Assembly (NCBI GenBank): GCA_001464385.1
Contig: LNFB01000376.1
Span: 1-39,129 of the forward strand
Direction: 5' to 3'
Length of the DNA: 39,129 bases
Source of the DNA: Deltaproteobacteria bacterium Ga0077550
GTDB lineage: Bacteria; Myxococcota_A; Polyangia; Nannocystales; Nannocystaceae
Part shown: positions 6,676 to 14,660 of the stretch, piece by piece
Position numbering within the stretch: the stretch's first letter is position 1
How the letters are laid out: each line of letters begins with the position of its first letter
The notes under the pieces: model-generated
Database searches by the model: none
Seen by the model: only the letters and a program-made list of their open reading frames with translations
What the model was told of the DNA's origin: nothing
Made by a program: the position numbers and the translations under genes

Positions 6676-8292
6676 TCACTGCTCGAAGCAGTACAGCGAC
6701 ACCAGCGACGGGCAGCCCACCGCACCCGAGTCCGACCACGTCGAGGTGTTCTGCACGTTGCCGACGCCGGCCGAGAACGCGCCGCCCGTCGAGGTCCAGT
6801 CCTGGCACGTGCCGTTGAAGGGCTGCAGGACCCCGCCGGCGGTCGTGGCGGTCGCGACCACCGTGCTCGGCACATCGACCGGCGCACCCTGCTCGGTGAG
6901 GCCGATCGCCGCGGCGAGCTGACCATCGACGAGGTCGGCCCAGTCGTCGGCGATGCGCGTGCCGTCGACGAGCTCATAGGGGCCATCGGCGTGATCGAAC
7001 CGCGCCACGGGTGTGCTCGATCCGTCGCTCAGCCACGCGAGGAACGTGCCGCCGAGCTCGGCGTCGTCGGCCGCCGCCTGGCACAGCGCATCGCCCCCGG
7101 CGACGCCGCCGAAGTTCGCCGCGAAGTGGCCCGAGGTCACGAACACGCGGCGACCGGGTGTGCCGGAGCAGCCGCTCAGATCGATCGTGCACGCGGGCGA
7201 GCACGTCACCTCGCCGTCGGGCAGCCCCGCGTCGGCGAGGCAGCTGTGGCCCGCGGCCGATCCATCGCACGCCTCGTCGCCGTCGACGACCCCGTCGCCG
7301 CAGCCCTGGCCCGTGCACGCGCCGACGTCGAAGGTGCAATCGGCGGCGCAGCCGAGCGCGCCCCCGACGAACCCCTGCGACGCGCAGCTCGCCCCGCCCA
7401 GGTCCGCGCCGTCGCACGCCTCGGAGGTGCCGCGCGATCCGTCGCCGCAGGTGTCGCACGCCGACGTGTCGAAGCTGCAGTCGGCCGCGCACTGCAGGAT
7501 CCCGCCGTCGAAGCCGAGGCCCGCGCAGCTCTGGTCGATGTCGTTGCCGTCGCACGACTCGTCGCCCTCGACGCTGCCGTTGCCGCACTGCGCACAGCCG
7601 CCGAAGTCGAAGGTGCAGCCGTCGCTGCACGCCAGTGTGCCGCCGTCGTAGCCCTCGGACTCGCAGGTGGCCCCGCCGAGCACACCGGGCTCGCAGACCT
7701 CGGGGCTGGTGACGTCGCCATCGCCGCACGCCGAGCACTCGCCGAAGTCGAGCATGCACTGCGCCGTGCAGTGCAGCGGCTCCGAGGGCAGGCCGAGGCC
7801 GACGTCGTCGCAGGCATCGGCGTCCTCGAACTCGGCGCCGTCGCAGACCTCGCCGTCCTCGAGCACGCCGTTGCCACAGGGATCGCACTGCCCCACGTCG
7901 AAGGCGCAGTCGTCGGCGCACGCCAGCGTGCCGCCGCCGAAGCCCAGCGACTCGCACAGTCGACCGTCGAGGTTCGGGCCATCGCACAGCTCGTCGCCCT
8001 CGACGATCCCATCGCCGCAGCGGAACTCGGAGGGGACGCCGGTGGTGTCATCGGCGGCGCCGTCGTCGGTCGCGTCGGTGGTCGTCCCCGGTGGCGTGAC
8101 GTCGCCGGTCGTCGGATCGCCGCCACCCTCCGTCGCGCCGGTGCCGGCCTCGGTGTCGCTGCCGTCGAGGGTGACGACGCGATCGGGGTCGAAGCACCCA
8201 GCCGCGGCCCCGAGGGCGCCGAGCACCAGCGTCCGTGCGCGCAGGGCGATCCGCGGGGAGGAGAGGACACCGGAGCGCGGGTGCACGGTCAT
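6676..8292 (-). CDS. Cys-rich-repeat lipoprotein with C-terminal DUF1554 domain
   Basis: A 538-residue exported protein. A signal peptide ends in the lipobox GAAAGC, and a Gly/Thr/Asp-rich linker of ~70 residues follows. Then come six consecutive Cys-rich repeats of ~45 residues, each opening with CG(D/N)G...E.CDG and closing with a C..DC.FD...C pattern, the DUF4215-like repeat abundant in myxobacterial surface proteins. The last ~160 residues match DUF1554: RRVFVTSGHFAANFGG, GGDALCQAAADDAELGG, FLAWLSDGSS, and an ending with TCQDWTS and CPSLVSLYCFEQ, a compact disulphide-bonded fold. The ATG at 8292 is used because it starts the signal peptide directly. Role unknown; probably a cell-surface binding protein. 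It diverges from the OsmC gene. Confidence 0.85.
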   Translation of the reverse strand: MTVHPRSGVLSSPRIALRARTLVLGALGAAAGCFDPDRVVTLDGSDTEAGTGATEGGGDPTTGDVTPPGTTTDATDDGAADDTTGVPSEFRCGDGIVEGDELCDGPNLDGRLCESLGFGGGTLACADDCAFDVGQCDPCGNGVLEDGEVCDGAEFEDADACDDVGLGLPSEPLHCTAQCMLDFGECSACGDGDVTSPEVCEPGVLGGATCESEGYDGGTLACSDGCTFDFGGCAQCGNGSVEGDESCDGNDIDQSCAGLGFDGGILQCAADCSFDTSACDTCGDGSRGTSEACDGADLGGASCASQGFVGGALGCAADCTFDVGACTGQGCGDGVVDGDEACDGSAAGHSCLADAGLPDGEVTCSPACTIDLSGCSGTPGRRVFVTSGHFAANFGGVAGGDALCQAAADDAELGGTFLAWLSDGSSTPVARFDHADGPYELVDGTRIADDWADLVDGQLAAAIGLTEQGAPVDVPSTVVATATTAGGVLQPFNGTCQDWTSTGGAFSAGVGNVQNTSTWSDSGAVGCPSLVSLYCFEQ

Positions 8293-8395
8293 TCGTCTGC
8301 GGTAGACACCCGGTTGCGGGGTTCGATCACGGCGATCCGCAGCGATTGCACCCACGGCCCGATCGACCGGGGCTACCCTCGACGCCCGAGGCCCC

Positions 8396-8839
8396 ATGTC
8401 CGAGCACCACGCGTCCGTGCGGTGGAACCGCACCACCCCCGATTTCACCTACGACACCTACGACCGCGGGCACCAGGTGCGCTTCGGCTCGGGCATCGAG
8501 GTCCCCGCGTCGGCGGCCGCCGACTTCAAGGGCGATCCCACGCGCGTCAACCCCGAGGAGGCGTTCGTCGGCGCGCTGTCGAGCTGCCACATGCTGACGT
8601 TCCTCGCGATCGCGGCGCGCAAGCACCTCGTCGTCGAGCGCTACGAGGACGACGCCGTCGGCACCCTCGAGAAGAACGCCGAGGGCCGGCTCGCCGTCAC
8701 CAAGGTCGTCCTGCACCCCCGCGTGACCTTCTCGACCCCGGTCGAGCCGGCGGTGCTCGCCAAGCTGCACGAGTCGGCGCACACCAACTGCTTCATCGCG
8801 CAGTCGGTCCGGACCGAGGTCGTGATCGCGCCCGAGTGA
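8396..8839 (+). CDS. OsmC/Ohr-family protein (peroxide-type thiol redox)
   Basis: A 147-residue protein of the OsmC/Ohr superfamily, cytosolic thiol peroxidases that reduce organic hydroperoxides. Seen in the sequence: an N-terminal beta region, then NPEEAFVGALSSCHMLTFL with the first catalytic Cys, a basic helix AARKHLVVERYED, and the second conserved Cys in HTNCFIAQS near the C terminus. Both Cys of the family are present, and the length is typical. The ATG at 8396 follows a TACCCT box by 16 nt (GGCTACCCTCG), a possible -10. It is convergent with the beta-propeller lipoprotein gene, with a hairpin between them. Substrate (organic peroxide versus other thiol chemistry) cannot be read from sequence. 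Confidence 0.9.
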   Translation: MSEHHASVRWNRTTPDFTYDTYDRGHQVRFGSGIEVPASAAADFKGDPTRVNPEEAFVGALSSCHMLTFLAIAARKHLVVERYEDDAVGTLEKNAEGRLAVTKVVLHPRVTFSTPVEPAVLAKLHESAHTNCFIAQSVRTEVVIAPE

Positions 8840-8859
8840 GCGGCGAAGGCCGCGATCAC
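8822..8859. terminator. Hairpin between convergent genes, candidate bidirectional terminator
   Basis: GTGATCGCG (8822-8830) pairs perfectly with CGCGATCAC (8851-8859), and a second stem GCGGC/GCCGC nests inside. It spans the stop of the OsmC gene and just touches the stop of the convergent gene at 8856. There is no T-tract on either side, so strength is uncertain. Confidence 0.45.
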
Positions 8860-10825
8860 AGATCCTTCCACACGATCCCGCCGCGTCCGCCCGACAGTGC
8901 CCCGAGCAGGTTCGTCCGATCCGTCTCGCGCACCCGCCCGCGGCTGATGTCGGCCTCGACCAGCTCGTACCCGAGCAGCGCGAACACCCGGCCCTTGTAG
9001 AAGATCGGCCGCGCGTTGCCGTACCAGTCGACGCAGCTGACGGTGCAGCGATCGTCCTGGGGCGTGTTCGGATCGGAGGCCAACGCGCCGAGCTTGCGGA
9101 AGTCGAGGTCGTGCACGTCGAGGAACAGGACCTGCGCCGATCCGTTGACGAGCTGCTCGTAGCCGGGCGCCCCCGAGCCGCGGATCGGCAGGCCGAGGGT
9201 GCCGTCGCCCTCGCCCGAGGGCTTGAAGAAGAACCCGTGGCTGCGGGTCTCGCCCTGCGCGGCGCTGGGCTGCACGAACTCGCCGGCGACCTCGGGCTCG
9301 TGGCGCAGATCGATCGACGTGAAGTGCAGGTCGGTGCCGTCGGTGCCGACGACGACCGCGGCATCGCCCATCGGCTCGATGCGGTCGACGCCGTGCGGCA
9401 ACGCGATCGACTGGGCCCCGCCGCGATCGCGGATCCCGAACACCTGCAGGCTGGCGTCACCGCGCGTGCCCTCGCCCCAGCTGCTGCCCTTGCCGTAGAG
9501 CAGGTGATCGCCGACGAAGCGGTTCTGGAACGCGTAGCCGTTGCCGGTGGGCTCGGGCAAGTCGACGTACGCCGCCGTGTTCACCGTCTGCACGCCGTCG
9601 GCGAGCGCAGCCGTGGGCACCCGCAGCATCGCGACGTCCTCGCCGGCGAACTCGGCCCCCCACATGCGATCGCCCGGCGTGCTCGCCATCACGACGACGT
9701 TGAGGAAGCCGTCGTCGCCCTCCTTGAACGAGAACTGATCGATGGGCGCACCCCACACGCGCAGCCCCCCGGCGGGAAGCGATAGACGGCGGCCGGCGGC
9801 GCCTTGCCCTCGGCCGTCGACGCGCCCGCGCCGTCGTGGACCCACACGTACACCGCCTCGCCCGAGACGTAGAAGCTGCTGCCGTAGGGGCCGATGATGC
9901 CGCGCGCATTGCAGCGGGCCTGGCCGCTGCCGAGATCGCACGTCACCACGGTGTGCAGCACCGGGCTGTCGGTGTCCTGGATCGGGCGATAGATGTCGGT
10001 CGCGTCGATGATCGTGTGCCAGTCGTCGAAGCGCTGCTGGCCGCGGTTCCACGGCATCACACCCGGCAGCTCGGGGTCGGCCTGCGCCGGCAGCTGGTAC
10101 GGCATGTAGAACACCAGCTTGTCGCCGAGCAGGCGGCTGGCGTAGTTGCGCGACGAGTAGTAGTCGTTCGAGCGCAGGAAGAACGTGTCTTTGTGCGTGA
10201 GCTTCCCGGCGCGATCGACCTCGAACATCCCGATCTCGGTGGCGCTCGCCTGGTAGCTGTAGCCGACGACGACGATGGTGTCGCCGTGGATGAGCATCTC
10301 GTCGTACCAGGCGTCGTGGCCCGCCTCGGGGCTCACGTCGATCGCGGAGATCGGGCGCAGGGACTTGCGCGCGAGATCGACGGTGAAGAGCCGACCGCGG
10401 CGCAGCACCACCAGGTGATCGCCGTGGGTCTTGACGATGCCGCCCTCGTCGACGCCGGCCTCCTGCGTGTTGGTGATCGACTCGCCGTCCTTGTCCGCCG
10501 ACGTGGCCAGGCTCGGGGCGTCGTCGGCCGACGCGCCCGACGCCTCGGACTCGACGGGGCTGTACTCCTCGCTCGGCGACGACTGCATGCGCTTGCGCTG
10601 GGACCCGAGCCCCGCGAGGTACGTCGACAGCTCCTTGCCCGAGCCGAACCGCTTCAACGCGGTGGCACTGCCGCGATCGATCACCTTCGCGAGCTCGCGC
10701 TTCGCCTCGGCCGAGGGTCGGCCGGCTCCCGACGGCGCCGCGGTGAGCGGGCCGCCGGCCTGGCTGGCGCAAGCGGGGGCGAGACAGAGGGCGGACAGGG
10801 CGAGCAGGAGCGGGCGTGGGTGCAC
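8856..10825 (-). pseudogene. Beta-propeller lipoprotein, interrupted by one frameshift
   Basis: Together the two frames encode a ~655-residue exported protein: lipobox CLAPAC, a helical region with ELSTYLAGLG, then the secreted beta-propeller family distantly related to WD40 (TNTQEAGVDEGGIVKTHGD, GRLFTVDLARKSLRPI, DDWHTIIDATDIYRPI, IDQFSFKEGDDGFLNVV, RVGDHLL-type strands). The reading frame changes at a G-run at 9765-9770: the upstream frame (10825 leftward) reads VYRFPPGGCACG, while family sense continues in the frame ending at 8856 as GLRVWGAPIDQFSF. One extra base in the run of six would restore a continuous VYRFPPGGLRVWGAP. Either a recent null mutation, a phase-variable tract or a sequencing error; both halves still show normal codon use, which favours recent change or error. 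Confidence 0.8.
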
Positions 10826-10916
10826 GGCGTGGGGTCCTGCCCACCGAACGCCGGTCGCTCGGAGGGACTTACGGCGCCTCGGTCGCCATCGCGCCGCCGG
10901 GCGCCCAGTGCACCGC

Positions 10917-10925
10917 TGCTACACT
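10917..10925 (+). promoter_or_regulatory. Extended -10 promoter candidate
   Basis: TGCTACACT is an extended -10 element (TG-N-TACACT) ending 8 nt before the GTG start at 10934. I see no good -35 hexamer. As at 556 and 36816, the box sits so close to the start codon that a leaderless transcript is possible. Confidence 0.3.
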
Positions 10926-10933
10926 GGCCGGGC

Positions 10934-11425
10934 GTGGCGCTGACCGATCTCTACGCGGACGAGCGCGTGTCGATGGCCCACGTCGGCCCCCTGTTCCTGT
11001 GCGGCTGGGCCGATGCGCCGACGATGGTGCAGATGCGCGCGCTCGGCCAGTACGGCCGGCAGGTCGAGGCCGTCGTCGGGCCGATGTCCCTCGTCAACGT
11101 CGCGTTCGGCGGCGTGCCGAAGTTCAGCGACGAGGTCCGCAAGATCTCCGCCGAGTTCACGCGCGACGCCTCGCTGTTCGCCCACTCGCGGGCCCACGTG
11201 GTGACGATCCCCGGCTTCAAGGGGGCCGCGGTCATGTCGTTCATCAACACCTTCTTGTTGCTCGGCCGCCCACCGCGACCGACGAAGGTCTTCCGCGCCC
11301 TCGACGAGGCCGTGCGGTGGACCGCCGGCCTGCTCTCGCCCGCGGGCGACGAGGCGGCGATGCACGACGCGATCGAGTTGCTGCGCCGCGGGTTGTACCC
11401 GGCGACCGCGGTCTCGGGCTCGTGA
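10934..11425 (+). CDS. Conserved-looking protein of unknown function
   Basis: A 163-residue soluble protein. The pattern HVGPLFLCGWADAPTMVQMRALGQYGRQ, then VVGPMSLVNVAFGGVPKFSDEVRK and RAHVVTIPGFKGAAVMSFINTFLLL, is an alternating strand/helix layout with hydrophobic strands, similar in shape to STAS-like folds used as regulatory or anti-anti-sigma domains, but I cannot show homology. No catalytic motif or signal peptide is seen. GTG 10934 is preferred because it follows a -10-like box directly and the next ATG (10974) would cut the first helix. It is convergent with the GFA-type gene; no operon partner. Confidence 0.65.
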   Translation: MALTDLYADERVSMAHVGPLFLCGWADAPTMVQMRALGQYGRQVEAVVGPMSLVNVAFGGVPKFSDEVRKISAEFTRDASLFAHSRAHVVTIPGFKGAAVMSFINTFLLLGRPPRPTKVFRALDEAVRWTAGLLSPAGDEAAMHDAIELLRRGLYPATAVSGS

Positions 11426-11465
11426 GGCGGGACTACGCGCTGGTGCGCGACGAGGTCGCGAGCCC
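11416..11465. terminator. Nested hairpin between convergent genes
   Basis: GGGCTCG (11416-11422) pairs with CGAGCCC (11459-11465), and inside it CGCGC-TGGT-GCGCG forms a second perfect stem. It spans the region between the convergent stops at 11425 and 11465. No T-tract. Confidence 0.35.
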
Positions 11466-11833
11466 TACGTGAACGCGCACCAGGGCACGCGGGCCTCGGC
11501 GTAGAACTGCTCGATCGCCTCCGGCACAAGCGGCGTGTCGAGCAGCGCCAGGGGGATCGACACCCAGTCGGGGTAGTCCGGGTGCCCGCTCCACTCGACG
11601 TTCGATCCGCACGTGCGACAGAACTTGCGCAGGATCGAGGACGACGAGTTGTACGACGTGAGCTGATCCTCGCCCGAGAGGAAGCGGACCTTCGCCTTCT
11701 CGATCGAGAGGTACGTCGCGAACGCGGCGCCATGGCCCTTGCGACACATCGAGCAGTGGCAGTGCGAGACCATCGATGGCTCGCCGTGCAGCTCGAACGT
11801 CACGGCTCCGCAGAGGCAACTTCCTCGGTGCAT
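11465..11833 (-). CDS. GFA-fold (CENP-V/Gfa) zinc-binding protein
   Basis: A 122-residue protein of the GFA family, named for glutathione-dependent formaldehyde activation, though most members have no demonstrated activity. The Zn-binding Cys set is complete: GSCLCGAVTFEL near the start, then HCHCSMCRKGHGAAFATYLS, and the later FCRTCGSNVEW pair. Length and order match single-domain members. The ATG at 11833 begins directly at the conserved strand. Formaldehyde or another small thiol adduct as substrate is family lore and is not shown here. There is no neighbouring formaldehyde or glutathione gene. A GTAGAC hexamer (reverse complement) lies just upstream of the start. Confidence 0.88.
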   Translation of the reverse strand: MHRGSCLCGAVTFELHGEPSMVSHCHCSMCRKGHGAAFATYLSIEKAKVRFLSGEDQLTSYNSSSSILRKFCRTCGSNVEWSGHPDYPDWVSIPLALLDTPLVPEAIEQFYAEARVPWCAFT

Positions 11834-12036
11834 CGGTAGACTCCGCGCACCAGCGTAGCGGGGCCGAGCGACGCCAGCAACGCGCATCACGGCGACGACC
11901 GTTCGGCCGCATGCGATCAAACGGCCACGCGTCGGGCACGATCGGGGGTTTCCACCACGGACTGCCAGCAGGTCTTGCGCGCCCGCGGTTGACCGCCGAG
12001 GTCGGCACGGACGATCCTCGGCCGCAGGACTCCACC

Positions 12037-12570
12037 ATGGGATTTCGCAGCAGCTGGATCGCGCGTCGCGGCACCTCGACCACAGAGCTCCTCGCACAGA
12101 CCGGCTTCGCGCCGACGGGCGAGCGCCTGGAGTACTCGGACGTCGGCGTGCAGCTCGTCGTGGTCCCCGAGGGCGAGCGCGGCCCGTGGTCGATCCTCGT
12201 CGCGTCCGGCACCAAGCACTTCACGGAGATCCGCGACGAGGACGCCCGCGCCGTGTCGCAGTCGAGCGAGGCGCTGTTCTTCTGGTGCTCCGACACCACG
12301 ATGGCCACCGAGCTGAGCTGCTGGCGCGACGGTCGGCCCGCATGGCGCATCGCCTACGATTGCGAGGTCGGCGAGCCGCAGCAGGACGGCGACGTCCCGC
12401 CGGAGGCCGAGGCGATCCTCGAGCGCCTCCGCGCCGCGCAGGCGAAGCGCGACGGGGCCGATCACCTCTACGAGTTGACCGCCGAGGTCGGCCGCTCGCT
12501 CACCGGATTCCGCCACGATCAGGACATCGTGACCGGCGAACCATCGCCGTACCGCGTGCTCGCCCGCTGA
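12037..12570 (+). CDS. Protein of unknown function
   Basis: A 177-residue soluble protein beginning MGFRSSWIARRGTSTTELLAQTGF, with LEYSDVGVQLVVVPEG, PWSILVASG, EALFFWCSDTTMATELSCW and RPAWRIAYDCEVG strands. The C-terminal third is helical (EAEAILERLRAAQAKRDGADHLYEL). It looks like a small alpha/beta protein of the kind seen as conserved hypotheticals in myxobacteria; I know no function. The longer upstream reading from 11776 is rejected, as it has random basic composition and the ATG at 12037 starts the conserved-looking part. Its stop directly abuts the stop of the convergent DUF4097 gene (TGATCA at 12568-12573), so there is no room for a separate terminator. Confidence 0.7.
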   Translation: MGFRSSWIARRGTSTTELLAQTGFAPTGERLEYSDVGVQLVVVPEGERGPWSILVASGTKHFTEIRDEDARAVSQSSEALFFWCSDTTMATELSCWRDGRPAWRIAYDCEVGEPQQDGDVPPEAEAILERLRAAQAKRDGADHLYELTAEVGRSLTGFRHDQDIVTGEPSPYRVLAR

Positions 12571-13431
12571 TCACTTCGTCGCGCGCGGAGGTCCGATCGT
12601 CACGCCGCCGCTGAAGCTGTTGACCCGCAGCGTCGCGCCGCCGCGCCCCAGCGCGCGGCGGTGCGTCCCGTGGGCCCGCAGCTCGGCGGCGTCGAAGCGA
12701 TCGACGATCTCGCCCGAGAAGGTGTCGACGACGATCTCCAGGGGCCCGCGCGATGGCAGGGCGAGGTCGATCGATCCGCTGTGCGTGTCGACCCGCAGCG
12801 GCCCGTCGCCGAAGCTGCCGGCGATCGCGATGGCCCCGGTCACCGAGGTGAGGTCGAGCCGACCGAGCGCCACGTCGCGCAGCGTGATCGCGCCGGAGAT
12901 CGACTCCGCGTCGACCTCCTCGCGCGCCCCGGCGATCGTGATCGCGCCGCTGACCGTCGACACCTCGACGCGCTCGGGGGCGCCGCTGATGTCGACGCTG
13001 CCGTCGATCGCGACGATCTCGAGCTGCTCGGCGCTGCCGTCGACGGCGACCCTCCCCGACACGGTCGCGATCTCGGCCTCGCCCCGCAGGTCGTGCACCG
13101 CAACATCGCCGTTCACCGTCTCGATGCGGAGCTCGGCGTGCTGGGGCACCCGCAGCACGAGCGTGCCGGTCGTCGGCAGGCCCACGCCGTCGAGCGACAC
13201 CCGCAGTCGCCGTCGCGTGCCGCTGATCACCGGCACGAAGCCCGGCGCGTCGGTCGACACCTCGAGCTTGCCGTGGGCCCACGTGCGGACCTCGACGTCG
13301 AGGCCCACGACCTCGACGGAGATGCGGGCGTCCTTCGCCGCGGACTCGACGACCGCGCCGGGGGTCGGGGCGAGCGCGACGGACGGGATCGGCAGCGCGC
13401 CGGCGAGCCACCACGCGAACAGGGTCTTCAT
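12571..13431 (-). CDS. DUF4097-family beta-helix protein (sigma-factor operon)
   Basis: A 286-residue protein with a short hydrophobic N terminus (signal peptide cut after ~20 residues), then a parallel beta-helix-like DUF4097 domain. It is built from repeating ~20-residue strand units with short alternations such as LRIETVNGDVAVHDL, AEIATVSGRVAVDG, LEIVAIDGSVDISG and VEVSTVSGAITIAG, ending in DTFSGEIVDRF and NSFSGGVTIG. The domain is common in envelope-stress and bactofilin-like genes, where it acts as a surface or membrane-associated scaffold. Gene order is sigma factor, anti-sigma candidate, DUF4097, each overlapping by 4 nt, so it is co-translated with the regulators. The ATG at 13431 overlaps the anti-sigma stop. 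Confidence 0.85.
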   Translation of the reverse strand: MKTLFAWWLAGALPIPSVALAPTPGAVVESAAKDARISVEVVGLDVEVRTWAHGKLEVSTDAPGFVPVISGTRRRLRVSLDGVGLPTTGTLVLRVPQHAELRIETVNGDVAVHDLRGEAEIATVSGRVAVDGSAEQLEIVAIDGSVDISGAPERVEVSTVSGAITIAGAREEVDAESISGAITLRDVALGRLDLTSVTGAIAIAGSFGDGPLRVDTHSGSIDLALPSRGPLEIVVDTFSGEIVDRFDAAELRAHGTHRRALGRGGATLRVNSFSGGVTIGPPRATK

Positions 13432-13988
13432 GGCGAGCGCTCCACCTCCGTCGCGCGGCGCAGCAGCGACAGCTTGTGGCGGTAGGCCCGATCGAGCGCG
13501 CGCTGCAGGCCCGGGTCGTCCGGGCTCGTCGTCAACGCAGCGCGCGAGCGCTCGATCGCGTCGTCGACGATCCCGAGGTTGTCGTCGAAGGTCGCGAGCA
13601 GCGTGCGATCGAGGCCGCCGCGGCGCGAGGCATACGCCGACGCCAGGGCCAGCGACGCGGCGCGCAGGTGGGACTCGTCGGGGATCAGGGCCGTGAACGC
13701 GGGCGCCGCCACGGGCTCGATGCGCGCCGGGGCAGGCGTCGGCTCGATCGCGACGTCCGGGATCACGGCCTCGACGACGATGGACGCGGCCTCGCGTCCC
13801 GGCGTCGGTCGCGACGACCACCACGCGGCGGTGCCGATCGCGATCGCAGCGGCGGCCGCCCACGCGACGCGCGAACGCCCGCGCGGCCGCGCCGCGACCG
13901 AGGCCGCGATCTCCGGCCACAGATCCCCCGGGGGCTCGGCGCTCCGCGGCAGCGCGCGCAGCATCGCGTCGAGCTCGCGGTCGTTCAT
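13428..13988 (-). CDS. Membrane protein, probable anti-sigma factor
   Basis: A 186-residue protein: an N-terminal ~40 residues (ELDAMLRALPRSAEPPGDLWPEIAAS) typical of cytoplasmic anti-sigma segments that pair with ECF sigma factors in DUF4097 operons, one membrane helix (VAWAAAAAIAIGTAAWW, ~41-57), then a Pro-rich extracytoplasmic region and helical repeats. It lacks the zinc-binding H-x3-C-x2-C motif of classical ZAS anti-sigmas. The role as sigma partner is inferred from position: it overlaps the sigma-factor stop by 4 nt and the DUF4097 start by 4 nt. The signal it senses is unknown. Alternatively it could be a simple membrane scaffold without sigma binding. Confidence 0.7.
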   Translation of the reverse strand: MNDRELDAMLRALPRSAEPPGDLWPEIAASVAARPRGRSRVAWAAAAAIAIGTAAWWSSRPTPGREAASIVVEAVIPDVAIEPTPAPARIEPVAAPAFTALIPDESHLRAASLALASAYASRRGGLDRTLLATFDDNLGIVDDAIERSRAALTTSPDDPGLQRALDRAYRHKLSLLRRATEVERSP

Positions 13989-14554
13989 GCGAGCGTCCTC
14001 CGGAGCAGCTCGCGCGCGCGATGCAGCTGCGCCTTCGAGGTCCCCTCGGCGACACCCATGCACGCCGCGATCTCCCCGTGGCCGAGCCCCTCGATCTCGA
14101 AGAGCACGAACACCATGCGCGCCTGGGCCGGCAGCGCCGCGATCGCCCGCTCGAGATCGAGGCCGGCGTCGACCCGGCCCTGCGGCTCGCTGGTGGTCGC
14201 GGCACCCTCGCCCTGGTCGCGCTCGCGCGCCGCGCGACGCAGGTTCGCGCGGCGATCTCCGAGCACCACGTTCACCGCGAGTCGATGCAGCCAGGTCGAG
14301 AACGCCGCGTCGCCGCGGAAGCTCGGGAGCTTCTCCCACGCGCGCACGAACGCCTCGTGGGTCAGCGTGCGCGCGGTGGTCGCGTCACCGCACAGCCGCA
14401 GGCACAGCCCGTAGATCCGCCCGGCCTCGGCCCGGTAGATCGCCTCGAACGCCGCGAGGTCCCCGGCCCGGGCGCGATCGACCCGCGCACTCGCTTCGTC
14501 CTCGTCCTCCGGGGCACGCGCGATCATCGGGAAGGTGGCGAGGGCGGTGCCCAC
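13985..14554 (-). CDS. ECF-type RNA polymerase sigma factor
   Basis: A 189-residue sigma factor with region 2 (AFEAIYRAEAGRIYGLCLRL, EAFVRAWEKLPSFRG, FSTWLHRLAVNVVLGDRR) and region 4 (ALPAQARMVFVLFEIEGLGHGEIAACMGVA, then the helix-turn-helix part SKAQLHRARELLR). Regions 1 and 3 are absent, as in ECF members, and the length is normal. The GTG at 14554 is preferred over the ATG at 14527 because CCAAGGAC places AGGA 5 nt before it. The products directly downstream, an anti-sigma candidate and a DUF4097 protein, fit an envelope-responsive regulon. It likely controls its own operon and the divergent DUF4097 gene; a possible -35/-10 pair toward that gene is noted separately. Confidence 0.92.
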   Translation of the reverse strand: MGTALATFPMIARAPEDEDEASARVDRARAGDLAAFEAIYRAEAGRIYGLCLRLCGDATTARTLTHEAFVRAWEKLPSFRGDAAFSTWLHRLAVNVVLGDRRANLRRAARERDQGEGAATTSEPQGRVDAGLDLERAIAALPAQARMVFVLFEIEGLGHGEIAACMGVAEGTSKAQLHRARELLRRTLA

Positions 14555-14589
14555 TGACGTCCTTGGATGCCGCCGACCGGCCCATGGTT

Positions 14590-14613
14590 GGAACCCGGCG
14601 GCAAAAGAGTCTC
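14590..14613 (+). promoter_or_regulatory. Candidate ECF-sigma promoter for the second DUF4097 gene
   Basis: GGAACCC (14590-14596) resembles the GGAAC -35 box of ECF promoters, and GTCTC (14609-14613) could be the -10. The gap is a couple of bases shorter than the usual optimum, so this is only a candidate. It points at the gene at 14661 and lies between that gene and the divergent sigma-factor gene. Confidence 0.25.
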
Positions 14614-14660
14614 GCCGATTTCGCCGCAACGATGGGGCCAGCGGCGGCATCGAAGGGGCC

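Noticed and set aside
5362..9000. Open frame of 1212 codons on the plus strand across the signalling operon and neighbours
   Set aside because: It runs antisense to four well-supported genes, has Arg/Ala/Gly/His-rich random composition, and is expected from the G+C-rich third-position bias.
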